From the NCBI GenBank assembly GCA_949927585.1, contig CATLFA010000004.1, forward strand, positions 23,364 to 87,363: 64,000 nucleotides of DNA, given 5' to 3'. Positions 47,170-57,238 of this stretch are shown in pieces. The DNA comes from an uncultured Clostridiaceae bacterium. GTDB taxonomy: Bacteria > Bacillota > Clostridia > TANB77 > CAG-508. Made by a program: the position numbers and the translations under genes. Position 1 is the first letter of the stretch, and each line of letters starts with the position of its first letter. The notes beneath the pieces are model-generated. The model saw only the letters and a program-made list of their open reading frames with translations. It did not search any database and had not been told where the DNA came from.

Positions 47170-47199
47170 AGAGAGACTTTGAAATTTCAAAGTTCTCTC
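47170..47199. terminator. Terminator hairpin
   Basis: GAGAGACTTTGAA / TTCAAAGTTCTCTC, just downstream of the SUMF1-domain gene. Confidence 0.7.
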
Positions 47200-47249
47200 C
47201 TCTTATCTGTGTTTTGAAACAAATTAGAATGTTTTTACATTAGTCAGTA

Positions 47250-48101
47250 CTACTTAATATAAAGCGTGGCACGAAAACCAGTATCACCAGAGTTGAAAAA
47301 AGAATTGCAGTAATTGCGATAACAGACAGGAAAAAAGTTCCCATCACAGGAGTAATCACCACCGCGGATAATATAATACCAACTATCTTTCTGTTCTTGT
47401 GTCCATTCACCCACATTACCTGCAAAGTCGTAGATGTTATTAGTACACCATTCTTTACTACTTCCTGTTTCGAGTACTTTTTTTGGGGGATTCTTTGTAT
47501 TCCAATGGTTACCCCAATTGGTTGAATTCTCTGCAATCTCAATACGAGTTCTCGCATTTGATTTGATAAACCACTCCAGTACTGAATCATATTCAGCACC
47601 AAAAGTAAGATGACTTTTAACTGCTTCATTATTTTCGATAGTAGATGCAACTTCCTTGGCATCGTCAAAATTGATGTTTACCCATGGCATAACTCCTTTT
47701 ACCGACTGCGGTTTTCCTGCTAAACTCTTGGAAATGTTATAACGAGAGATATAAAATCCTCCATATTTTTTGACACTTTCAAGTTGCAATACAAGTTCGT
47801 CCTTCAATGTTTCATGATATTCGCATTCAAAAAATTTATTATTCCGATAATTTCTTCTTCCAAACTTCTTGGTAAATAAAACTCCATCAAGTGTTCCATT
47901 TGGCTCTAAGTATCCAACAGGAATCCATACAAACTGACTGCCATCAGAACTTCTTTCAATTACAAATCCATTGTTCCATTCTCCACAAACATGTTTGTAT
48001 CCTTCTGGAATCGGTGGTTTTACATAGTTCTCGAATATAATTAATTCTTCATTTGTTCCTTCTGTTTTTTGCCTCAAGCACATTTCTTTATACCGTTTCA
48101 T
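47250..48101 (-). CDS. SUMF1 (formylglycine-generating enzyme-like) domain protein
   Basis: A 283-residue protein with AAGGAGG upstream. The SUMF1/FGE-type signatures are FVWIPVGYLEPNG, GGFYISRYNISK, NIYDFAGNVGEWTQE, YYIIRGGDYSCDG and the terminal TGFRATLYIK. Such domains are found in sulfatase-activating enzymes and in many phage or diversity-generating target proteins. The gene is visibly richer in GC than its neighbours and contains two in-frame CGG Arg codons (48093-48095, 47844-47846). A +1 shift at codon 3 would kill it. It is probably recently acquired. No reverse transcriptase or repeat pair was seen, so a DGR is not supported. Confidence 0.8.
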   Translation of the reverse strand: MKRYKEMCLRQKTEGTNEELIIFENYVKPPIPEGYKHVCGEWNNGFVIERSSDGSQFVWIPVGYLEPNGTLDGVLFTKKFGRRNYRNNKFFECEYHETLKDELVLQLESVKKYGGFYISRYNISKSLAGKPQSVKGVMPWVNINFDDAKEVASTIENNEAVKSHLTFGAEYDSVLEWFIKSNARTRIEIAENSTNWGNHWNTKNPPKKVLETGSSKEWCTNNIYDFAGNVGEWTQEQKDSWYYIIRGGDYSCDGNFFPVCYRNYCNSFFNSGDTGFRATLYIK

Positions 48102-48347
48102 AGTTTATACCTCCTTAAGTGATAATTTTTATAACGGTTTCAACATAGCTATTGCCATTATGTTAATATTAGCATATTTTCTTGCATTTTACAACCTATT
48201 TTGTAAACTTTTAATTTCTTCACTAAAATATAAAATCATTGCAATTATTATTTTTTCTATTTTATTACTTAAACTCTTGTAGCCACTCATTTATTTTAAA
48301 CTTCTTCGATGTATCCCATCATATATTGTAATTCTCCTATGGGACAT

Positions 48348-50942
48348 CTAAATATTGTCATCCCTTATTACATCTATTATATTCTCTCTTTTTACCTTCC
48401 TACTTGCATACACCATTGTTACATATACTACTGCATATATCGCTATTATACATATTATTATACTATTCCATGGTATTTTGAACATAAATTCTATCATGTC
48501 ACTGAAAGCATTGTTTAGTAGGTAGCATACTAGTATTCCTAGTGGCAGTCCATATAGTAGGGCCTTACTTCCATAGAATATACATTCTAAGTCTAACATT
48601 TGTTTGAATTGTTTGTTTGTCATTCCTATTGATTTTAGGTTTGCAAATTCTCTCCTTCTTAGTGTTATATTTGTTGATATTGTATTAAATACATTTGATA
48701 CTCCTATTGCTGATATTAGGAATATGAAGCCATATAGGAATATTTGAATTATTAGTTTTAGGTTTTTCATTTGCTCTATTTGTTCTTTTATGTTGAAGCT
48801 ATTTTCTAATCCTTCATTTTGATATTTTTCTTTTAACATTCCTATTTGTTGTTCTAATAAGGCTACGTCTTTTGTCTTTATTCTTACTGTTTCTTCTAAT
48901 TCCATATCATCTTTATTTAGTTTTTCAAAATTCTCCTTTGAAGTTATAAATATTGTATTTCCTATAAAGCTTGAACCTTCTATTGTAAATGGTAGTTTTT
49001 GTGTTATTTTTGCAAATTTCATTTTGAAACTACCATCTTCTGTTTTGTTTGTTTCATCTCCATATTCATCATATTCGTATTTATATCTTGTTACTTGTAT
49101 TTCGTCACCATTTTTATAATTTAATATTTGTGTTTCTATTTTGTATTCTTGTAACAAATTAGCATAATTTACTAATATAAATTCATCTTGATTTAAGTTA
49201 TTTATTCCTGTTTCTTTTAAATAGTCTTTATATGTTTTTTCATCTAAACAATATATATACGCCGATAAATTATAAGTACCATTTTCATCTAATGGGTTTT
49301 GCTCACTTTTTCTTCTTTCTTCATTTATAGTATTTTTTAATTTTTCATTTAACTTATTTACTGGCACTTCTATTGTTTTGCCTATATATTTATATTTGAT
49401 TATATCTTCTATTTTTTCTATATTACTTATCTTTTCATATAGTTCATCCGTTTTTTCAGTTTTGTTTAGTCTTATTTCATAGTCGTAGTCTACCGTTTTA
49501 TATATTGTGTCAAAACCTTCAAACATATAGCCTACAAAGCCTGTTGTTGCCATGAATAATACTATACTTATTACTAGTGATATTACTGTTGTTCTATACC
49601 TTTTTTTACTTCTTTTTAGATTTTTAAGTGCAAGTTCTCCTTGAATTCCAAATATTTTTCTTATTATTTTTGGTGTTCTTAATTTCTTTGGTTTTACTTT
49701 AATATCTGTTGTTTGCCTTATTGCTTCTATAGGACTTATTTTACTTGCTCTTTTTGCTGGTATTATTACTGATAGATATATTGTAAATGCTATTAATATT
49801 GCAGCTATTAGTATTGATGGCCAAGATATTGTAAGTTTAAATCCCCAGTTTGTATCTGTTAACATTGGCTTTAATAAATTATCTACAAATTTTAAAGTGA
49901 TTCCTATTCCTGCTATTCCTGATAATATTCCTGTTGGTATTCCTATACTTCCTAAAACTACTGCTTCATATACCACACTTCTTTTTATTTGTTTTCTTGT
50001 TGCTCCTATTGAGGATAACATTCCGAATTGTTTTTTTCTTTCTGATACTGATATTGCAAAACTATTGTAAATAACTAATACTGAGCCTACTATTATAACT
50101 GTTATTAATATTGCGCAAATGCTATATAATGTCCCATTAAATTCTGCTTTGTGGTTTACTCCTTTATATGCTAGTACATATGTGTTATAGTCAGTTTTGT
50201 GAGTGCTCTCAGTATTCAAATTTTCACAAATCTCTTTTGTGTTTTTATATACGTCTTTTGCTTTTCTATTTATTATACCTATATCTACTAGTTCTGATGT
50301 TATTTCTTCTTCATTTTCTAGAAGGGTTATTCCTGATGTATAATGGTCTGTAGAGCTTTCAAATATTGGCCTATATATTTTCCCACATACTGTAAATGTT
50401 CGTTTTTCACTTTCTATAAATTCTTCTGTTTCACTTTTTGCTTGTGATAGTAGTTCATTTCCTTCATCTATTCTTTTTCCTAAGGTAAAGGTTACTTTTT
50501 CTCCTATTTTGGGTTCATTTTCTTTTCCATCAAAAAATGTAGTACTTAAAACTATCTCATTTTCATTTTGTGGCATTCTTCCTTTTAGTACTTCGCCATT
50601 CATTTTTGTTAGGGCTTCTTTACTATATTTATATAACATTATGAATTCATCATCTGAATACTCATTTTTTGCTATTGATAATGGCTCCATTACTAGTATT
50701 TCTTTTAGTTTTTTATTTTGTTTTATTTCTTGTAATTCTTCTAAATTTACATTTTCTATTATAGCTTCCCATTCTCCACTTTGTGATATTTCTACATCTA
50801 GCATAAATCTTTGAAAAGTTACTGCAAGTGTTGTTACTGCACTAATCATTGCTCCAGATAAAATTATTCCAATTAGAGTTACTAGGCTTCTTTTTCTATT
50901 TAGCTTTAAGTATTTTTTTGTTATTTCATTTAATATTTTCAA
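48348..50942 (-). CDS. ABC transporter permease, FtsX/MacB type
   Basis: An 864-residue permease with an N-terminal TM helix, a large extracytoplasmic domain (about 40-270), three FtsX-type helices including VIYNSFAISVSERKKQFGML, then a second half repeating the plan (ISLVISIVLFMATTGFVGY; NVFNTISTNITLRRREFANL). The ERKKQ/RRREF cytoplasmic loops contact the ATPase. It starts 5 bases after the ATPase gene's stop. Likely exports or ejects envelope-associated molecules or antimicrobial peptides. Intact; CGG triplets seen are out of frame. Confidence 0.9.
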   Translation of the reverse strand: MKILNEITKKYLKLNRKRSLVTLIGIILSGAMISAVTTLAVTFQRFMLDVEISQSGEWEAIIENVNLEELQEIKQNKKLKEILVMEPLSIAKNEYSDDEFIMLYKYSKEALTKMNGEVLKGRMPQNENEIVLSTTFFDGKENEPKIGEKVTFTLGKRIDEGNELLSQAKSETEEFIESEKRTFTVCGKIYRPIFESSTDHYTSGITLLENEEEITSELVDIGIINRKAKDVYKNTKEICENLNTESTHKTDYNTYVLAYKGVNHKAEFNGTLYSICAILITVIIVGSVLVIYNSFAISVSERKKQFGMLSSIGATRKQIKRSVVYEAVVLGSIGIPTGILSGIAGIGITLKFVDNLLKPMLTDTNWGFKLTISWPSILIAAILIAFTIYLSVIIPAKRASKISPIEAIRQTTDIKVKPKKLRTPKIIRKIFGIQGELALKNLKRSKKRYRTTVISLVISIVLFMATTGFVGYMFEGFDTIYKTVDYDYEIRLNKTEKTDELYEKISNIEKIEDIIKYKYIGKTIEVPVNKLNEKLKNTINEERRKSEQNPLDENGTYNLSAYIYCLDEKTYKDYLKETGINNLNQDEFILVNYANLLQEYKIETQILNYKNGDEIQVTRYKYEYDEYGDETNKTEDGSFKMKFAKITQKLPFTIEGSSFIGNTIFITSKENFEKLNKDDMELEETVRIKTKDVALLEQQIGMLKEKYQNEGLENSFNIKEQIEQMKNLKLIIQIFLYGFIFLISAIGVSNVFNTISTNITLRRREFANLKSIGMTNKQFKQMLDLECIFYGSKALLYGLPLGILVCYLLNNAFSDMIEFMFKIPWNSIIICIIAIYAVVYVTMVYASRKVKRENIIDVIRDDNI

Positions 50943-50947
50943 AGTTC

Positions 50948-51623
50948 TTACCCCCTATTCTCTCGTACTTTTCCATCTTCTACCCATATTATTCTATCTG
51001 CTTCTTTGGCAATGTTCATGTCGTGGGTAATCATTATTAGGGTTTGATTATATTGTTTGTTGGATTCTTTTAATAGGTCTAATATTTCTCTTGAATTTTT
51101 ACTATCTAAATTTCCAGTTGGCTCATCGGCTAGTATTATTGAAGGGTGTGTAATTAGGCTTCTTCCTATTGATACACGTTGTTGCTGCCCTCCTGATAGT
51201 TGGTTTGGTAAGTGTTTTTTTCTTTCATTTAAACCTAGAATTTGTAGAATTTCTTCTAAGTCTTTTTTATTTACTTGTTTTTTATCTAATAAAACTGGAA
51301 GTGTTATATTTTCTTCTACATTTAGTACTGGTATTAAGTTATAGAATTGATATATTAAACCTATTTCTCTTCTTCTAAATATTGCTAGTTCATCTTGTTT
51401 TAAAGAATTTATATCTGTTCCATTTATATATACTTTTCCAGAACTTGGCCTATCTACACCTCCTAACATATGTAGCATTGTTGATTTACCGTGAGCCTGA
51501 TGGGCCTACTATTGCAACAAATTCGCCTTTTTCTATTGAGAAGGAAACATCATCTAAAGCTTTTACACAAGTATCTCCTTTTCCATAATATTTTTTTAAG
51601 TTTTCTACTCTTACTATTTCCAT
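50948..51623 (-). CDS. ABC transporter ATPase (LolD/MacB type), +1 site in the P-loop
   Basis: ATP-binding partner of the 864-residue permease. From ATG 51623 (AAGAGGT upstream) it reads MEIVRVENLKKYYG...EFVAIVGPSGS, then CGG TAA (CGG 51489-51491) instead of GKST. Skipping the C gives the Walker A motif GPSGSGKSTMLHMLGGVD. Then come the Q-loop, signature LSGGQQQRVSIGRSL, Walker B IILADEPTGNLDSKNSRE and the switch His (MITHDMNIAKE). Corrected length is 224 residues, normal. Unshifted translation stops right at the P-loop. Confidence 0.93.
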
Positions 51624-51840
51624 TTGTTTTACCTCTTTCCTTTAATTTTCTGTTTTTATTATATAGCAATTTATTTGTTTTTTAAGTGGTTTAAGAATTT
51701 ATTAATAATATTTAGGAATTCTTAAGAAGTTTATATATTAAAAGTTTAAAGTTTTTGTTTCTCTTAATTTAGACTATATGTGTCATCATTATATGTAAGA
51801 TATAATTTTCACATAGTATAACCATGTGATAGACCAAAGA

Positions 51841-51873
51841 TAAGGAGCTTACAAATGTAAGCTCCTTGTTACT
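51841..51873. terminator. Terminator hairpin
   Basis: TAAGGAGCTTAC / GTAAGCTCCTT with a T-run, at the 3' end of the glycine-rich pilin-like gene. Confidence 0.8.
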
Positions 51874-51905
51874 TTTCAATTTATTTATTATTATTCATTT
51901 ATATT

Positions 51906-53501
51906 TTATTTTTTCCAGTATAAAATACTGTTTCCTTTTTCTATAATACTTACTGTTGCAGTTCCTATTCCTCCTTTTCCTCCTACTGCTTTTGGCTTAC
52001 TAGCACCAGAGCCTCCATTTACAGTTATTTTTGAGCAGTCTATATTTTCATTGTTTTTCATAAATATTCTTATAGAACCACCGCCTCCGCCGTCCTCCAG
52101 CTTTATCATTATAATTGCTTGTTCCTGAGCCTCCATTTGAACTAATATTTCCTATTGTTTGAATAGTATCTGCATATATTATTAGTAGTCCCCCTCCTAA
52201 TCCTTGAGTAGCACCAATTTTGTTTCCACTTGGGAATTTGTCTCCTCCTCCATATCCGTCCACCAAATGATGTTCCCGATTTTGCATATCCACCTACACT
52301 ATCAAAGGAATTTGCAACTCCTCCGACCACCTCCAGAAGAATTATATGAAGTTCCAGCTTTGCCTTCTCCTCCACGTCTTATTCCACTTGTGTTTCCAAT
52401 ATCTCTAGTTCCAGCATTTCCACCTAATGCATTGACCATATCATATTCCTTATTTGTATTTTTATATAAATATATATTTTGACCAGTTACATAGGCACTC
52501 TTATTGTTCATAGTAATAGTACCATTATTAGTTAATGTTCCTGTGCAATATATAATCAACCCTTTAGGCCCATTATTACTTCCACTTACTGAAGTAAGTG
52601 TTATGTTAGAATTAATTATTAAATTTCCATTTACTTTTAAAACTACTGTTGAATTTCCTATATCATTTACATTTCCAAAAGAATAAATACCATTTTTTAA
52701 TGTTGCTCCTTCAAATGTATTTGTTCCATCTAATACCATATCTCCATTGTGATTAATTGCATTAATATTATATTTAACAGATTCATAAATATTTTCTTTA
52801 GTTCTTCCTCCCACTTCTAGTGTAAAATTTCCCATATCATCTCGTTTTTCAATTTGTTGTAATAAACCATCTGTATAATCTTTTCTAATAATCTTCTTTA
52901 GTTTTTTTCCTGTAACAGTAGTAATACTAAATTCATAGTCAAAGTCTGGTATTATATTATATTCAATATTAACTTTATATTTATTGTCTGAATATATAAT
53001 ATTGCCATTTGGACATTCTACTTGTTCTATTATGCTTTCTTCGCTTTCTATATCTATTAATATAGTTATATCACTTTTATTTATTGATTTTATTTCATAA
53101 TCGATTTTTACATCTTTGTCTATGTCATCTAATATAATCAATTCGTCTCTATCTAATATAAATTTATAGTTATCTACTCCTACTACATTACCGTTTACTG
53201 ATATACCATTTTGTTTTAATATATTATCTAAAAAACTATTATTATTATATTCTGAATTAACTTCTTTTTCTGTTTTTGCTTCTAGCAATGTAATTTCTAA
53301 TTTTTCTCTTGCATTTATTTGATTTTGCTTTTCTTTTGCATATTTAGCTCTATTGAATAATCCATTTTCTCCTAAACTTAAATTTATTCCTACTCCTGCT
53401 AATATTATTAATATTATTATTGTTATTACTAGTGATATCAATGTTATAGCATTTTCTACTTCTAAATTATTTGTTGTATCTGAATTATGTGTTTTTTTCA
53501 T
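51906..53501 (-). CDS. Prepilin-like glycine-rich surface protein, three +1 sites
   Basis: ATG at 53501 follows GGGGGA. The N-terminus VENAITLISLVITIIILIIL is type IV prepilin-like (residues 15-34) with the following coiled charged helix RAKYAKEKQNQINAREKLEI. A soluble region follows, then a Gly-rich C-terminal domain: GGNAGTRDIG, GGGGGVANSFDSVGG, GGGYGGGDKFPSG, LGGGLLIIYADTIQTIGN and a final KGNSILYWKK. Three CGGs (52323-52325, 52256-52258, 52090-52092) each precede a Gly codon inside Gly runs; each is in phase only after the previous skip. Corrected length is 530 residues. No pilus assembly genes are in the window. Confidence 0.8.
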
Positions 53502-53787
53502 TTGTGTTCCCCCTAATATTATATAGTTATTATTAACTCTTTTAAGAAACTTAAACTTATGACATATCTGTCTTTAACGATATTATACTTTTAGGCTAAT
53601 TTTTTGTCAACAATTGTCTAATATTTTGATAGTAACTTTAAATTCACGTAAAATTTAAAAGTAAATTCCGTTTACTACATATAATAGCTTAATTTAACTT
53701 TACACTATTAATAAATTTAAAGATTAACTTCTATATAGTATAATAGAACATAGATGTTTCTAAGGTCAGGAGAAAACTATTATAAAC

Positions 53788-53861
53788 TATCTTCACTTTT
53801 ATTAACTGATAGAGGTGTTGAATTTGAAAAGTATAAATTATTTGAAGTAAATGTAGAATGA
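53788..53861 (+). pseudogene. IS30-like transposase fragment
   Basis: The frame SSLLLTDRGVEFEKYKLFEV resembles the DDE-domain LTDRGxEF segment of IS30-family transposases, followed by a TGA and decayed sequence. No complete transposase or terminal repeats were found. It is a relic within the 53502-54193 gap, the rest of which shows nothing recognisable. Confidence 0.5.
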
Positions 53862-54193
53862 AGCATTTGAATTTTTATATGGAAGTGAAATACTAAAAAA
53901 AATTAAATATACAAAAGATAGAAAAGATATTGTTACACTATAACCATACCTTTTAAACATTAAATAAAAATTTTATTAAAACATTTAAAACCTTAGAAAC
54001 ATCTTTAATAAAATATAACACTAGGCAAATAGAAATTAATCTTACACAATTTTAAAAAATTTCCATTTGTCTTGTTTGCAATGCTGAATTTCTCATTTCT
54101 TTTTCAACTGGACTTTAGTTTTACAAACAAAATTTACTTTTTCAATTCACCAAAAGTTTTCCTAAATTTACAAATACATGTTCTTCTTTTAAA

Positions 54194-55246
54194 TTATAAT
54201 ATTTTTCCTCCTCCTAGTACAGTGTCTCCTATATAAAATACAGCTGATTGTCCTGGTGTTATTGCTCTTTGTGGCTCGTCAAATATTACTTTTATTTTGT
54301 CTGCATCTTTTGTTATTTTTGCTTTTGCTTGTTTTGCTGAGTATCTTGTTTTTACTTCTACTTCCATTTCTTCTTTTATTTCATCTACTAGCAACAAGTT
54401 TATATCTGTTACTGTTATTTCTTTTTGATATAATTCTTTTTGTTCTCCTACTATTACTTCATTTTTTTCTTTATTAAAACCTAATACAAAAAGTGGTACT
54501 GAATTTGAAATTCCTAAGCCTTTTCTTTGTCCTATTGTGTAATTGTATAAACCTGTATGTTTTCCTAAAATTTCTCCTTTTTTGTTTACTATATTTCCTT
54601 CTTTTGGTTTTATTTCTGAATTATTTTCTAAAAACTTTTTGTAATTTCCATCTGGTACAAAGCAGATGTCTTCACTATCTGGTTTGTTTGCTACTTTTAA
54701 GTTTCTTTCTCTTGCAATTTGTCTTATTTGCTCTTTTTCTTCAAATTCTGCTAGTGGGAATAGCACATATTGTATTAAATCTTTTGGTATATTCCATAAT
54801 ACATAGCTTTGGTCTTTTTTACCTGCGTTTGATTTTTTTAATACCCACCTACCATATTCTTCACTATATTCAGTTTTAGCATAGTGTCCTGTTGCTATAT
54901 ATGTACAACCTAATTCTTTTGTTTTTTCGTACATAGCTCCAAATTTCATATATTTATTACATTCTATACATGGGTTTGGAGTTTTGCAGTTTGCATAGCA
55001 TTCTATAAAATCACCTATTACATGTTTCCTAAATTCTTCTTTATAATCATAGGTAAAGTGTGGTACTCCTAATGAATTACATACATTTTTTGCATCTATA
55101 TATGTATTTACATTACAGCAACTACTTCCTGCAAATAGTTCTAATGTTGTTCCTATTACTTCATAACCTTGTTCTTGTAGTAGAACGGCTGCTACTGAAC
55201 TATCTACTCCACCACTCATACCTAATAGTACTTTTTTATTTTCCAT
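54194..55246 (-). CDS. mnmA: tRNA 2-thiouridylase MnmA
   Basis: MnmA makes 2-thiouridine at the wobble position of Lys, Glu and Gln tRNAs. The 350-residue protein has the PP-loop LLGMSGGVDSSVAAVLL, a Cys-rich SSCCNVNTYIDAKNVC insert, the conserved TPNPCIECNKYMKF (first catalytic Cys), DQSYVLWNIP, SEDICFVPDG (second Cys), and TGLYNYTIGQRKGLGI. Length is normal. It follows sufU on the same strand, fitting sulfur relay from SufS. Intact, with no in-frame CGG. Confidence 0.96.
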   Translation of the reverse strand: MENKKVLLGMSGGVDSSVAAVLLQEQGYEVIGTTLELFAGSSCCNVNTYIDAKNVCNSLGVPHFTYDYKEEFRKHVIGDFIECYANCKTPNPCIECNKYMKFGAMYEKTKELGCTYIATGHYAKTEYSEEYGRWVLKKSNAGKKDQSYVLWNIPKDLIQYVLFPLAEFEEKEQIRQIARERNLKVANKPDSEDICFVPDGNYKKFLENNSEIKPKEGNIVNKKGEILGKHTGLYNYTIGQRKGLGISNSVPLFVLGFNKEKNEVIVGEQKELYQKEITVTDINLLLVDEIKEEMEVEVKTRYSAKQAKAKITKDADKIKVIFDEPQRAITPGQSAVFYIGDTVLGGGKIL

Positions 55247-55279
55247 TTTCTATTTCCTCTATATTTAATTTTTATAGAT

Positions 55280-55345
55280 GTAGGGGGGCTTGTCTCTTTC
55301 CATTCATTTAAATATGGGCGGACACAAGGCCACGCTCCTACATCC
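55280..55345. repeat. Paired R1-type repeats
   Basis: GTAGGGGGGCTTGTCTCTTT (from 55280) and GGGCGGACACAAGGCCACGC plus TCCTAC form an inverted pair in the gap between sufU and mnmA. Confidence 0.65.
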
Positions 55346-55355
55346 AATTTATATT

Positions 55356-55790
55356 CTAATTTTTATTTATAATCTCTTCAATTGTATGCCATGCAAGTAA
55401 TGCACATTTTACTCTTGCTGGCATATTTGATACATTTTTGAAGGCTATTGAATCTTCTAGCTTCTTTAGAGTTTCTTCGTCTTCTATTTCTCTTTTTATC
55501 ATTCCTATAAATGTTTGTACAATTTCTTTTGCTTCTTCTAGTGTTTTTCCTTTTAATGTATCTATCATTATTGAAGTTGAGGCTTGCGATATAGCACAAC
55601 CATGTCCTGAAAATGCCATGTCTTCAATTATATTTCCATTTAATTTTATTTCTAGTGTTATTTCATCTCCACAATTAGGATTATGTCCTATTTGCTCATA
55701 ATCTGCTTTTTCTAGCTTTTTCTTGTTATATGAGTTCATACTATGTTCCATTATTAGTTCATTGTATACATCTGATAAATCTTCCATCAT
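55356..55790 (-). CDS. sufU: SufU iron-sulfur scaffold / sulfur-relay protein
   Basis: The start at 55790 (MMEDLSDVYNEL) is preferred because GGGAG is correctly spaced; the open frame extends further up without a ribosome binding site. The IscU/SufU fold is visible: HNPNCGDEITLEIKLNG (first Cys with Asp), FSGHGCAISQASTSIM (second Cys), and ARVKCALLAWHTIEE (third Cys). About 144 residues. The three Cys and the SUF context indicate SufU, which accepts sulfur from SufS with zinc. Intact. Confidence 0.93.
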   Translation of the reverse strand: MMEDLSDVYNELIMEHSMNSYNKKKLEKADYEQIGHNPNCGDEITLEIKLNGNIIEDMAFSGHGCAISQASTSIMIDTLKGKTLEEAKEIVQTFIGMIKREIEDEETLKKLEDSIAFKNVSNMPARVKCALLAWHTIEEIINKN

Positions 55791-55902
55791 TTTCTCCCTT
55801 TTATAATTTATTACTATTAAAATCCGCTCCAAGTAAGTAATATATTTTATTTTCTGCATTCTGCCCTCCAATTTTTAGTAATATACTTCTCAAAAGTGTC
55901 AG

Positions 55903-55934
55903 AGTTCCCATTAGGAAACGTCCCTAATGGGAAC
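55903..55934. repeat. R2 repeat, hairpin form
   Basis: AGTTCCCATTAGG / CCTAATGGGAACT around loop AAACGT; matches the R2 repeats at 299-347 and 47117-47160. It overlaps the sufS stop. Confidence 0.7.
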
Positions 55935-57155
55935 TAACTAATATATTTTCTAAACATTTCATAAGCTTCGTTTATGCCTTCTATTAGCTTATGTACATCT
56001 TCTTTTGTATTATAGAAATAAAAACTTGCTCTACATGTTGAGTCTATTCCTAAAAACCTCATTAGTGGCTGTGCACAGTGGTTTCCTGAACGAATACATA
56101 TTCCTTTACTATCTAATATGCTAGCTACATCATGTGGGTGTATTCCTTTTATGTTGAAAGATATTACCCCTGAATGATTTTCATTATTTGGTGTTATATA
56201 TAGTTCTACATAGTCTAGTTTTGCTAACTCTTGTTTTGCATATTCTACTATTTCTTTTTCTATTTTTTGTATATTATCATATCCTATATTTTCTATATAG
56301 TCTATTGCTGAACCTAAACCTATTACTCCTTCTATATTTTGGGTTCCTGCTTCAAATTTATTTGGTAGTGGTGCAAAGGTTGTTTCTTGTTCGTAAACGT
56401 ATTCTATCATATCTCCACCCATTAGAAAAGGGGTCATTTTGTTTAGTAGTTCTTTTTTTCCATATAGAACTCCTATTCCAAGTGGCGCTAGAATTTTATG
56501 TCCTGAAAATATCAAGAAATCACAGCCGAAGTTTTTCTATATCTATTTTCATATGTGGTATACTTTGTGAGGCGTCAACTATTACTATTGCTCCTTTTTT
56601 ATGGGCATATTTTATTATTTTTTCTATGTTGTTTATTGTTCCTAATACGTTTGAAACATGTGTTATACTAACTATCTTTGTTTTATCTGTTATTTTGCTT
56701 TCTATTTCTTCTTCTGAAATTTCATAATTATTGTTTATGTACATATAGTTTAGTTTTGCACCTGTTTGTTTGCATACCTTTTGCCATGGTACTAAGTTTG
56801 AATGGTGTTCCATTATTGATATTACTATTTCATCATCTTTTTCTAAGTTTTCCATTCCATATGAATAGGCAATCAAATTTAAGCTTTCAGTTGCATTTTT
56901 TGAAAATATTATTTCTTCTGGATATTTTGCATTTATAAATTCTGCTATCTTTTTTCTAGTATTTTCGTAAGCTTCTGTGGCTTCTATACTTAATGAATAT
57001 GCTCCTCTATGTGGGTTGGCATTGTATTTTTTATAAAACTCTTCTACTGCTTTTATTACTTGTATTGGTTTTTGGGTGGTTGCACCACTATCTAAGTATG
57101 TTATTTGTTTATTTTGCAATATCGGGAAGTCTTTTTTTATTTCTTCTATGTTCAT
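55934..57155 (-). CDS. sufS: Cysteine desulfurase SufS, one +1 site
   Basis: SufS takes sulfur from cysteine for SufU. The protein starts MNIEEIKKDFPILQNKQI and has YLDSGATTQKP, EIIFSKNATESLNLIAYSYG, SIMEHHSNLVPWQ, and VIVDASQSIPHMKID. At codon 210 it reads DIEKL then CGG CTG (CGG 56526-56528); skipping the C gives GCDFLIFSGHKILAPLGIG, with the PLP-binding Lys in SGHK. Later CIRSGNHCAQPLMRF carries the catalytic Cys. Corrected length is 406 residues, normal for SufS. Unshifted reading lacks both the PLP Lys and the catalytic Cys. Confidence 0.94.
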
Positions 57156-57238
57156 ATTATTTTTTCCTTTTCTCTTTTAATTAAATATTTTCTCATAAAT
57201 ATAACCTTTTCTCCTCCAATTATTTTATTGTGTGTTCC

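Noticed and set aside
47250..48101. Diversity-generating retroelement target
   Set aside because: No template/variable repeat pair or reverse transcriptase is visible in the window.
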